Source: CAZCEC01 sp964497615
GTDB taxonomy: Bacteria > Chloroflexota > Anaerolineae > Anaerolineales > UBA6663
Length of the DNA stretch: 15,641 nucleotides
Assembly (NCBI GenBank): GCA_964497615.1
Contig: CAZCEC010000109.1
Coordinates: 1 to 15,641 of the forward strand
Reading direction: 5' to 3'
Part shown: positions 1 to 7,186 of the stretch, piece by piece
Numbering within the stretch: the stretch's first letter is position 1
Layout: every line of letters begins with the position of its first letter
The notes under the pieces: generated by a model
Databases searched by the model: none
What the model saw: the letters and a program-made list of their open reading frames with translations, nothing else
What the model was told of the DNA's origin: nothing
Position numbers and translations under genes: made by a program

Positions 1-1684
1 GTCGTAGTCGCCCGCCGAGACCGTCCACCCAAAGGAGTCGTTCGCTTCGGGGTTGTCGGGGTCGTACAGCAGCTCGTCGTAGGACGCCGTCAGGCCAATC
101 GAGGTGCCAAACATCAGGTGGACCGAGCCGATAACGACACCCAGCAGGCGGTCGCCCGGCGCGCCGATGGCCAGGTCCGCGTAGCCGTCATTGTCAAAGT
201 CCGCCGCCGCCAGGGAGTAGCCGAAGAGCTCGCCCTGATCGACCTCAGCCGCCNNNNNNNNNNGTCGCAGCTCGAAGAACTGATCGGCCCGCTGATCGAG
301 AAGCCGTGAACGCGGCCTGAGCATGAACAACAAGAAATCCGTCCTGGACACCCTGATCGACCTCAGCCGCCATGCCGCTCACATCCTGGTGCCAGATGCG
401 GGCCGGGTTGGCGGGCGTGGCCGTCAGGCCGCCGGGGCCGCCGTGGAACACGTTGATGGCCCCGCCGAACGTGAGCGCCCCGCCGCCCGAGCCGTGCGTT
501 TCGAAAGGAATGCCCACCGCCAGGTCGTCATACCCGTCGCCGTTGAAGTTGGCGGCCGCCAGCGAATAGCCAAACCCGTCCTCCGGCTCCATGGCGCCTT
601 CCACGTCCGCGCTGTCCGCCGTCCAGTGTTGCGGGGTGTTCACCGACCCGCCGCTGATCAGGCCGGCGCTGGCGCCGGAAAGGCCGGTCTTGCCCATGAA
701 CACCTGCACCGCCCCGGCGTCCACGTAGTCATCGCCATTGTTCTCGCCGGGCGTGCCCACGGCCAGGTCATCGATGCCGTCACCGTTGAAGTCGCCGGCG
801 GCCAGGGCCGAGCCGAAGTTGTCATACGGCTCGGTGGAGCTGGCCAGGAAGCCGGGCGTGTCCTGCGAAAGAAGCTCATTGGCCAGGCTGCCCAGACCGG
901 ATGACCGGCCGTAGAGGATGTGCACCGAGCCGGCTTCCACATCGCCGTTGACGGTGTCTTCGGGCGCGCCGATGACCAGATCCGCATAGCCGTCCTTGTC
1001 GAAGTCGCCGGTGGTCAGCACCGCGCCAAAGCTCGCGCCGGCCACGGGATCGCCCGTGACGTTGTCCGTGTGGCGCGACCACTCCTCGATGCTGAACAGG
1101 TCCAGCCCAGCGGCCGAGCCGTAGATGACGGCCACCGCGCCGGCATCGTCCTGCCCGTTGATGTTGGCGCCGGGGATGCCGATGGCCAGGTCGTCGTAGC
1201 CGTCGCCGTCGAAATCGCCCATGCCCAGCGCCGCGCCGTAGCGGTCACCGGGGTTGGCCGCAACGCCGCCCACCTGCCGGTGCCAGACCTGGTCATCCGG
1301 GCCAAGCTGGCCGGCGCCGGCATCCAGGCCGTGGTTCGAGCCGTAGATGACGTGCACAATGCCAACGTCCACCTGCTCGGTGATGCCGTTGGAGACTTCC
1401 TTCTGCGGGACGCCAATGGCCAGGTCGGCATAGCCGTCGCCATTGAAATCGGGGAACCCGGCGCACAGATCGTTGACCGAAAGCGACGCCGCGGCCGCGA
1501 GACCGGCTTCAGCGTTAGGCGCGCCCCCGCCCCCCAGCACCGAGGGCAGGAAGACCCGGTTGCAGTACACGGGCGCCGCAGACGGCGCCGCTGAGGCCGC
1601 CCCAGCGCCGCCCAGGTGCCCAGGCAGCATGAAGGTCGCGGCGAGTAGTGTGACGAGCGTGCTAACGAGCAGCAGTTTTTTCAT
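1..1684 (-). CDS. Secreted FG-GAP repeat (integrin-alpha-like) beta-propeller protein, C-terminus off the window edge, reading frame broken by an assembly gap
   Basis: The start at 1684 follows an AAAGGAG ribosome site 9 nt upstream. Residues 1-32 form a Sec signal peptide (MKK, hydrophobic core, Ala-rich cleavage region), followed by VYCNRVFLPSVL at 39-50, a motif I associate with secreted Chloroflexota proteins. Calcium-loop motifs of the DxDxDGYxDLxIGxP type begin near residues 79, 157, 227, 298 and 376. Position 1684 to 371 reads in frame; the visible ORF then enters non-native sequence. Merging the identical 21-nt stretches at 351-371 and 233-253 restores one frame of 522 codons that ends exactly at position 1 with no stop. 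This adds a sixth motif (DFDNDGYADLAIG, about residue 456) and the first residues of a seventh (GDYD), as expected for a seven-bladed propeller. It is probably an extracellular adhesion, matrix or ligand-binding protein; the partner is unknown. It is divergent from the SARP regulator. Confidence 0.88.
233..371. repeat. Identical 21-nt direct repeats (233-253 and 351-371) flanking an assembly gap and an 87-nt foreign segment
   Basis: The same 21 bases occur at 233-253, directly before the ten Ns (254-263), and again at 351-371. In both copies the minus strand encodes AAEVDQG in the FG-GAP frame. Collapsing the copies gives a continuous propeller ORF. The length matches a k=21 assembly overlap, so this is best read as two contig ends sharing one k-mer and wrongly scaffolded, not as a biological duplication. 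Confidence 0.85.
254..350. other. Assembly gap (10 N) plus a short non-native segment
   Basis: Positions 254-263 are N. Positions 264-350 do not fit the FG-GAP protein on the minus strand, but on the plus strand they read like an operon junction from elsewhere: SQLEELIGPLIEKP followed by a TGA stop (307-309), 13 nt, then an ATG at 323 opening MNNKKSVLDTLIDLSR. I do not recognise either protein. The fragment is probably a chimeric contig end and should not be annotated as genes of this locus. Confidence 0.7.
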
Positions 1685-1722
1685 ATCGAGTTACTCCTTT
1701 GGACACCACTCTAGGGGCGCGG

Positions 1723-1773
1723 TGTGACAGGAGCGTGACTGGCCGGCTTCGCTGTACGTGACAAAGCGTGACA
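1723..1773 (+). promoter_or_regulatory. Four phased CGTGACA-like heptamers, candidate SARP binding site
   Basis: Heptamers TGTGACA (1723-1729), CGTGACT (1734-1740), CGTGACA (1757-1763) and CGTGACA (1767-1773) lie in the FG-GAP/SARP intergenic region. Spacing is 11 nt within the first pair and 10 nt within the second, with the pairs 33-34 nt apart, so all lie on nearly one face of the helix. SARP regulators are known to bind direct heptamer repeats at about 11-bp period. Assignment to the adjacent SARP is inference. Confidence 0.5.
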
Positions 1774-1779
1774 AGCCCG

Positions 1780-1806
1780 TTGGACCCGATCAAGTTGATA
1801 TAGAAT
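1780..1806 (+). promoter_or_regulatory. Putative promoter of the SARP gene
   Basis: TTGGAC at 1780-1785 is followed 15 nt later by TAGAAT at 1801-1806 (five of six matches to TATAAT); a TG at 1796-1797 could give an extended -10 with the overlapping TATAGA. The hexamer overlaps the first possible ATG (1805) and ends 7 nt before ATG 1814, so transcripts from it would start at or very near 1814, giving a leaderless mRNA. Confidence 0.4.
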
Positions 1807-1813
1807 GACAGAC

Positions 1814-4800
1814 ATGGAGCGGCTGACGCTGGCGCTGTTTGGTCCCTTTGTGGCGGAGATCGCCGCGCACAGCCTGCGCCTGCCCACCGACAAGACGCGC
1901 GCCCTGCTGGCCTACCTGGCGCTTTCGCCCAATGCCCCCCTGCGGCGCGAAACCCTGGCTGGCCTGTTGTGGCCGGATCAACCCGAAGCGCTGGCGCGCC
2001 AAAACCTGCGCAAGACCGCCGGCCGCCTCCGCGAAGCCATTCACTTCCTCTCGCCCGACCTCGCCAGCCGCCTGCTCAGCCTCACCAAGCAGACCATCGA
2101 GTTGGACGCCGCCTTCTGCACGGTGGACGTTCTCCAGTTCCGCGCTCATCTGGACACGGCCCGGCGGCACGCGCACGCCAGCTTGAGCCAATGCGCCGAC
2201 TGCCTGACCGGCCTGGAAGCGGCCGTGGAGCTGTGCCGGCGCGGCCCACTGCTGGCCGGGCTTTCCCTGCCGGATGCCGAGCCTTTCGAAGAGTGGCTGC
2301 GGGCCGAGCGGGAGCACCTCCATCAGCAGCAACTGAGCACGCTGCACCAGCTAACCGTAGCCTATGAACAGCAGGGCGCCTATGAGATGGCCCGCACCTT
2401 CGCCGAGCGCCAGATCGAGGCGGAGCCGTGGCAGGAGGAGGCGCACCGCCAATTGATGCGCCTGCTGGCTGCCCAGGGCCTGCGCGCCGAGGCCATCGCG
2501 CAGTACCAGGCGTGCCGCCGCATCCTGCAGGACGAACTGGGCGTGGAACCGGCCGCCGAAACAGAGGCGCTCCTCACCCAGATCATGCACGGCTCGCTGC
2601 CGGTGGCCGCCTCTCGTTCGGAGGAGGCGCGCCCGCAGCCTTGGCCCCGCCCGGCTGGCCCGCTCATTGGCCGCGAGGCCGAACTGGTCAACATCATCAA
2701 CCTGCTGGAGGCGCCCGGTTGCCGGATTGTCACGATCACGGGTCTGGGCGGCATTGGCAAAACCAGCCTGGCGGCGGCCGTCGGCCAGCGGCTGCGGCAA
2801 GCGCCGCCCGCCTGGCTGCCGGACGGCATCTACTTCGTCTCGCTGGCCGAGGTCAGCAGCGCCAGCCTGCTCCCCGCGGCCCTGGCGGAGGCGGTCGGCC
2901 TGGCCGTCCACCAGCGGCAGAGCACGGCCATCCAGGTGGAGCAGTTCCTGCGCCACTCGGCCATGCTGCTGATCCTGGACAACTTTGAGAATCTGGCCCC
3001 CGAGGCCGATTGGCTGCGCGAGCTGGCGGCCAAAGCCACGCATCTAAAGCTCTTGCTGACGTCGCGCGAGCCGCTCAACTGGCAGGACGAGTGGCGCTAC
3101 CCGTTGGAGGGTCTCGCCTACCCCGCCGACGAGGCCGGCAACGGGCGCTACGAAGCCGTAGACCTCTTCGTGCAGGCCGCGCGCCAGGTGCTGCCCGGCT
3201 TTGCCCTGACCGCCGAAAACAGCGCAGCCATTGCCCGCATCTGCCAATTGGTGCACGGCTGGCCCCTGGCCCTGCAAATGACCGCCGCCTGGGTGCCGAT
3301 GATGAACTGCCACGCCATCGCCAACCAGATCAGCGCCAGCCTGGACCTGTTTACCACCTCGCTCCGCGATGTGCCGCCGCGCCAGCGCAGCATCCGCGCC
3401 ATCTTTGAACACACGTGGAATTCGCTAACCCCGGACGAGCAGGCCGGGCTGGCGCGCCTGGCCGTCTTTCGGGGCGGCTTCACCCTGGCGGCGGCCATGG
3501 ACGCAGCCGCCACCTCGCCGATTGTGTTGCGGGGGCTGGCGGATAAGGCCCTGGTGCGGCACGACGAGCCCAGCGGCCGGTACACCATGCACGAGGTGCT
3601 CAGCCAATTCGCGCAGGAGAAAGCCGAAACGGACCCGGCCGCGTTCGCCCTCGCCCGCCAGGCCCACAGCCGCTACTACCTGGGCCTGCTCAAACGCGAA
3701 GGCGAACGGCTGCATACCACCGAATACCAGGCCGCCCTCGACGATCTGCGCGCCGAGATGGACAACGTGCACCAGGCGTGGCTCTGGTCGGCCACCCGCC
3801 AGGAGCCGGCAGCGCTGGCGGCCGGCCTGGGCCACCTGGCCACCTACTACGAAAGCAGCGGCTTGCCCCAGGAGGCGGCCACGTTCCTGCGCCGCACCCT
3901 GGCCGTGCTGGACGGCAGCGGCGCGGCCCCCGTCTCGGCCCTCACCGCCCAGATTTACTACCAGATCGCGGCCAGCCTCCTGACGGCCGGTCAGTATGCC
4001 GAAGCCCTGACGGCCAGCCACGCGTCCCTCAAGATCGCCCGCGAGCTGGACGACGCCGACCTCACCAACCAGATCTTCATCAATCAGTCCTATATCTACC
4101 GCGAGCAGGGGCAGTACGAGGAGACCCAGGCGGTGCTGAATGAGGCCATCGCCTACAGCCGGAGGCGCAATGACCTGCTCGGCGTGGCGCGCGCCCTGCA
4201 TGCCCAGGGCAACACCCATTGGTCCATGGGCGAGTACGAGCCGGCGCGCGCGTGCTACGAATCTGGGCGGGAGCTCTATGGGCAGCTAGGGGATGAGATA
4301 TCGGTGGCAATACTCACGGGCAACATCGGCGTGGTGCTGTGGCGCCAGGGGCACTATTTCGAAGCCCTGGCGAACTACGAGGTGGCGCTGGCCGCCGTGC
4401 GCCGCATTGGCAACGCCACCCGGGTGGCCGTGTGGCTCGGCAACATTGGCCTGGTGTACGTGGACTTAGGAGACGACGAGCGCGCCCTGGCCTACCTCAA
4501 CGAGGGGCTGCATATGCACGACCAGCTCGGGCGCACTTACTATCGGATCGAGTTGCAGCTCGGCAAGGCGGCGGTGCTGCTGCGGCAGGGCGACCTGGCA
4601 GGCGCGGCCCAACTGCTGAAACAAGCCACCGACCTGGCCTACCTGATTGGCAACCGCACCTACTTGCTCGATTGCGACCGGCTGCAAGCCAGGTTGTTTC
4701 GCGCCCAGGGGCAGGCGGCGCAGGCCGCGCAGTTGCTCCAGTCACTCCGGAAGCGCGAGTTCCGGCCCGACGCGGCCGCGGCCATCGAGCACGAGTTGGC

Positions 4801-4822
4801 CCAGTTGGCGGAGGCAGCATGA
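1814..4822 (+). CDS. SARP/BTAD family transcriptional regulator with NB-ARC-type ATPase and TPR domains (AfsR-like)
   Basis: The protein is about 1002 residues. Residues 1-95 are an OmpR-like winged helix opening with RLTLALFGPF. Residues about 100-250 are the bacterial transcriptional activation domain (BTAD), ending in the typical QYQACRRILQDELGVEP. An STAND/NB-ARC ATPase follows, with P-loop GLGGIGKTS at 310-318, Walker B MLLILDNFEN at 384-393 and LTSREPL downstream. From about 709 to 992 there are at least six TPR units. This is the AfsR-type architecture: an ATP-gated activator whose TPRs sense a partner or ligand. ATG 1805 is an alternative start, but it lies inside the apparent -10 and neither ATG has a Shine-Dalgarno. 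The stop overlaps the next start (ATGA), so the oxidoreductase is translationally coupled. Direct repeats upstream suggest autoregulation and possible control of the divergent FG-GAP gene. The target regulon is not visible. Confidence 0.92.
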   Translation: MERLTLALFGPFVAEIAAHSLRLPTDKTRALLAYLALSPNAPLRRETLAGLLWPDQPEALARQNLRKTAGRLREAIHFLSPDLASRLLSLTKQTIELDAAFCTVDVLQFRAHLDTARRHAHASLSQCADCLTGLEAAVELCRRGPLLAGLSLPDAEPFEEWLRAEREHLHQQQLSTLHQLTVAYEQQGAYEMARTFAERQIEAEPWQEEAHRQLMRLLAAQGLRAEAIAQYQACRRILQDELGVEPAAETEALLTQIMHGSLPVAASRSEEARPQPWPRPAGPLIGREAELVNIINLLEAPGCRIVTITGLGGIGKTSLAAAVGQRLRQAPPAWLPDGIYFVSLAEVSSASLLPAALAEAVGLAVHQRQSTAIQVEQFLRHSAMLLILDNFENLAPEADWLRELAAKATHLKLLLTSREPLNWQDEWRYPLEGLAYPADEAGNGRYEAVDLFVQAARQVLPGFALTAENSAAIARICQLVHGWPLALQMTAAWVPMMNCHAIANQISASLDLFTTSLRDVPPRQRSIRAIFEHTWNSLTPDEQAGLARLAVFRGGFTLAAAMDAAATSPIVLRGLADKALVRHDEPSGRYTMHEVLSQFAQEKAETDPAAFALARQAHSRYYLGLLKREGERLHTTEYQAALDDLRAEMDNVHQAWLWSATRQEPAALAAGLGHLATYYESSGLPQEAATFLRRTLAVLDGSGAAPVSALTAQIYYQIAASLLTAGQYAEALTASHASLKIARELDDADLTNQIFINQSYIYREQGQYEETQAVLNEAIAYSRRRNDLLGVARALHAQGNTHWSMGEYEPARACYESGRELYGQLGDEISVAILTGNIGVVLWRQGHYFEALANYEVALAAVRRIGNATRVAVWLGNIGLVYVDLGDDERALAYLNEGLHMHDQLGRTYYRIELQLGKAAVLLRQGDLAGAAQLLKQATDLAYLIGNRTYLLDCDRLQARLFRAQGQAAQAAQLLQSLRKREFRPDAAAAIEHELAQLAEAA

Positions 4823-5448
4823 ACATCAGCATCTTGGGCGCAGGCAACATTGGCGGCAGCCTGGCGCGCGCTTGGGCCGCCGCTGGCCACACGCTCGTCC
4901 TCGGCGTGCGTGATCCGGGCAAGTCCGAAGTCCAGGCCCTCGTGGCCGAGCAGCCCGCGCGCCTCAGCGCCCTCAGCGCCGCCGAGGCCGTGGCGCGTGG
5001 AGACGTCATCGTGCTGGCCGTGCCGGGCGGCTCCGCAGTCGCCTTGGTGGAGTCCCTCGGCAGCGCCCTGGCGGGCAAGATCGTCATCGATGCGACCAAC
5101 AACGTGCGCGGCCCGGGTCCACTCTCGGCCATCCCGGCCATTCAGCAGTTGGCGCCGTCCGCCCTGCCCTATCGCGCTTTCAACTCCGTTGGGTGGGAGA
5201 ACATCCAGGCCCCGCGCTACGGCTCCATCCAGTCCGACATGATTTTCTGCGGACCGGACGGCCTGCCGCGCGAGACGGTGACCGGCCTCATCGCCGCAAC
5301 CGGCTTCCGGCCCGTATACGTTGGCGATCAGAGCCAGTTGGCGGTGGTGGACAACCTGCTGTGGCTGTGGTTCGCGCTGGTGCGCGGGCAGGGCTACGGG
5401 CGGCGCGTCGCGTTCAAGATCCTCACCGAGCAGGACGAAACCGCCTAG
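4819..5448 (+). CDS. NADPH-dependent F420 reductase-like / NAD(P)-binding oxidoreductase
   Basis: This 209-residue protein starts at ATG 4819, overlapping the SARP stop by 4 nt. It opens with a Rossmann fold (MNISILGAGNIGGSLARAW, GxGNxG at 7-12), then DVIVLAVPG near 70 and VIDATNN near 92. The central YRAFNSVGWENI and DMIFCGPD segments are typical of the short F420-dependent NADP oxidoreductase group (F420_oxidored, PF03807), which moves hydride between NADP and deazaflavin F420. Its length fits the family. Whether this organism makes F420 cannot be told here, and other members of the fold are plausible reductases of unknown substrate. The frame is open upstream to 4339, but that part lies inside the SARP gene and is a shadow. 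A hairpin terminator follows 20 nt after the stop. Confidence 0.83.
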   Translation: MNISILGAGNIGGSLARAWAAAGHTLVLGVRDPGKSEVQALVAEQPARLSALSAAEAVARGDVIVLAVPGGSAVALVESLGSALAGKIVIDATNNVRGPGPLSAIPAIQQLAPSALPYRAFNSVGWENIQAPRYGSIQSDMIFCGPDGLPRETVTGLIAATGFRPVYVGDQSQLAVVDNLLWLWFALVRGQGYGRRVAFKILTEQDETA

Positions 5449-5467
5449 CCCGCCAATTCTGACAGAA

Positions 5468-5511
5468 ACGAAGCGGCCCCAACGGGAATGCTCCCGCTGA
5501 GGCCGCTTCGT
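5468..5511. terminator. Bifurcated hairpin between convergent genes, likely bidirectional terminator
   Basis: ACGAAGCGGCC (5468-5478) pairs perfectly with GGCCGCTTCGT (5501-5511), an 11-bp stem. The 22-nt loop holds a second 5-bp hairpin, CGGGA (5483-5487) with TCCCG (5492-5496). There is no real T-tract on the plus strand and only a short TTTC on the minus strand. It sits between the oxidoreductase stop (5448) and the stop of the convergent secreted-protein gene (5533). Confidence 0.65.
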
Positions 5512-5532
5512 CACACCAACTGCCGCAGCAGT

Positions 5533-6078
5533 CTAGCTGTCGATGCCAGGCACCCGCACCGGCTGATCAGGGCCGAATCGCGGACCGAAGCCGCCCGGTC
5601 CGCCTGGGCCCCCGTGCCCGCCGCGCGGGCCAAAGCCAAATCCAGGGCCGCCCTTGCTGCCCGGCCCCCAGTAGCCATTGTCCAGGCCTTCCAGCAGCCA
5701 ATCGGCATGCTCGCGGGTGAGGTCGCCGTCGGTGACGGCCTGCTCGATGGCCGCGCGCGCCGCTTCCGTCGCGGCCTCGTCCATCGCGGCCAGCAGGTCT
5801 TCCACCTCCACCCCGGCCTCGTCGGCCAGGTCGGCCAGGCTCTCGCCCGCGCGAAGCTGGGTTTCCAGTTCCTCCACCGTCAGCCCGAGCATGTCGGCCG
5901 CGGCGGCCAGGGCCGCTTCGCCATACCGCCCGCCGCCGCCGTGCGCCGCCACCGCCGCGCTAACGCTGGCGCCCTCGGCGGCCGCGGCGGGCGCAGCCAC
6001 GGCGAAGGCGCTAATCCCCAGCACCGTCAGCACCGCCACCACCGTTCCCACACTGATCCCACGCCAAAACCTAGACAT
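5533..6078 (-). CDS. Small secreted helical protein with Gly/Pro-rich tail
   Basis: The start is placed at ATG 6078 (MSRFWRGISV) because a GGAGG lies 5 nt upstream at 6088-6084; the longer ORF beginning at 6090 would contain that ribosome site inside its coding region. The 181-residue product has a signal peptide or N-terminal membrane segment (about 7-33, cleavage near AAAAEG), a helical part (57-130) containing MLGLTVEELETQLRAGESLA and the similar DLTREHADWLLEGL, and a low-complexity tail (138-172) rich in GGPG. The helical repeat resembles short secreted proteins common in Chloroflexota and Actinobacteria and loosely YckD/DUF2680, but I cannot name a family. The enzymatic role is unknown. 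It is divergent from the YceI-kinase operon and may be one of its targets or signals. Confidence 0.8.
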   Translation of the reverse strand: MSRFWRGISVGTVVAVLTVLGISAFAVAAPAAAAEGASVSAAVAAHGGGGRYGEAALAAAADMLGLTVEELETQLRAGESLADLADEAGVEVEDLLAAMDEAATEAARAAIEQAVTDGDLTREHADWLLEGLDNGYWGPGSKGGPGFGFGPRGGHGGPGGPGGFGPRFGPDQPVRVPGIDS

Positions 6079-6361
6079 TGCAACCTCCATTTTTGACCGG
6101 TACCTGACCGGGTTGCCGTGTGCGGCCCGAATTGGCCGTACGCACAGCAGTCTATCCGGAGGTGGTTCACAGACGGCCTAGAACGGGTTAGGGGTGGCTT
6201 AAGGTGGAAGGGTTGCTTCTCGCCGGCCCTTAATCTGGTCTACACCACTTCTTAATAACCGGCCCGTAGGCTTACGCGCGGATCGATTATCCTAGTACAA
6301 GTGCGCCCAGAGGCCGCCAGGCAGGCGGCAGCGCCAATTGACCTATCTGAAGGAGACACGA
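6079..6361. promoter_or_regulatory. 283-bp divergent intergenic region with CTTAA repeats
   Basis: This spacer separates the secreted-protein gene from the YceI operon. It contains CTTAAG at 6198, CTTAATC at 6229 and CTTAATA at 6251 on the plus strand, spaced 31 and 22 nt, close to three and two helical turns. An imperfect inverted repeat (GTGTGCGGCC near 6119 with GGCCGTACGCAC near 6135) lies nearer the minus-strand gene. I see no convincing -35/-10 pair for either gene. The repeats could be sites for the OmpR-type regulator encoded downstream; this is inference. Confidence 0.3.
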
Positions 6362-7186
6362 ATGAACAAGAAGCTGGTGCTGTTGGTGGGACTGGTGGGG
6401 TTGGTGATCCTGGCCGTGGCCGCGGTGGGCGTCTACAACTGGCTCCTCGGCCCCACCCTGGCGGCCAGCGGCGACATCACGGCCATCCCCATCGTCGTGA
6501 GCGTCAGCACCTCCACGCCGGCCAGCGCCGCCACCGCCGCGCAGGCCGAAGCCGAGCCGACCGCCGCGCCCGCCGTCGCCGAAGCGTCCGCAGCGGCGCC
6601 CACCGCGGCCCCCGCCACCGAAGCAGCGGGCGGCCTGCTGGTGTTGACGATTGACCAGGCCCAGTCGGAGGTGCGCTTCATCCTGACCGAGGAATTGCGC
6701 GGCCAGCCGAAGACCGTCATCGGCGCCTCGAACCAGGTGACCGGGCAGATTGCCGTAGACCCGAGCGATTTGACCACCGCACAGGTGGGCATTCTCCAGG
6801 TGAACGCCCGCACCCTGGCAACCGACAGCGGCCAGCGCGACCGGGCCATCCGTAACCAGATCCTGAGCACCGATGCGTATGAGTTCATCACCTTCACGCC
6901 CAGCCAGGTGCTGGGACTCAGCGGCAGCGCGGCGGCGGGCGACACCTTCTCCTTCCAGATCGCGGGCACGCTGACCATCCGCGACATCAGCCAGCAGGTG
7001 GTGTTCGACGTGACCGCCACGGTGGACGCCGCCGACCAGCTCTCCGGCACTGCCACGACCACAGTCCAGCGCGCGGATTTCGAGCTGGTAATCCCGAACG
7101 TGCCATCGGTGGCGAATGTGAGCGAAAGCGTGACGGTGGAGATTGACTTCGTGGCGACCGGAGTCCAGAATGATGCCAATGGGTAA
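6362..7186 (+). CDS. Membrane-anchored YceI-like domain protein
   Basis: The start ATG 6362 has AAGGAG 6 nt upstream (6350-6355), preferred over the upstream in-frame codon at 6338. The 274-residue product has one N-terminal transmembrane segment (about 4-26, MNKKLVLLVGLVGLVILAV), an Ala/Pro/Thr-rich linker (about 40-95), and a YceI-type lipocalin-like barrel (about 95-270) with DQAQSEVRFILTEEL, RDRAIRNQILSTDAYEFITF and GTLTIRDISQQVVFDV. YceI proteins bind isoprenoid or other amphipathic ligands in the cell envelope and are often stress-induced. The C-terminus overlaps the response regulator gene by 17 nt, so the protein is made with its two-component system and may be a sensor accessory or output. 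The ligand is not predictable from sequence. Confidence 0.88.
   Translation: MNKKLVLLVGLVGLVILAVAAVGVYNWLLGPTLAASGDITAIPIVVSVSTSTPASAATAAQAEAEPTAAPAVAEASAAAPTAAPATEAAGGLLVLTIDQAQSEVRFILTEELRGQPKTVIGASNQVTGQIAVDPSDLTTAQVGILQVNARTLATDSGQRDRAIRNQILSTDAYEFITFTPSQVLGLSGSAAAGDTFSFQIAGTLTIRDISQQVVFDVTATVDAADQLSGTATTTVQRADFELVIPNVPSVANVSESVTVEIDFVATGVQNDANG

Noticed and set aside
264..350. Possible natural insertion (small mobile element) with 21-bp target duplication in the FG-GAP gene
   Set aside because: The segment is too short, has no terminal inverted repeats, adjoins Ns, and the flanking length equals a typical assembly k-mer; an artefact is simpler.
920..1594. Long plus-strand open frame inside the FG-GAP gene
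   Set aside because: It is antisense to clear calcium-loop repeats; its repetitive Val/Ala/Gly-rich translation mirrors the propeller repeats and shows no family motif.
3425..4219. 264-codon minus-strand frame within the SARP gene
   Set aside because: High GC creates long antisense frames; the translation is low-complexity and the plus strand encodes recognisable ATPase and TPR sequence.
4339..4818. Upstream extension of the F420-reductase-like ORF
   Set aside because: It overlaps the TPR region of the SARP gene in another frame; the Rossmann motif begins right at ATG 4819.
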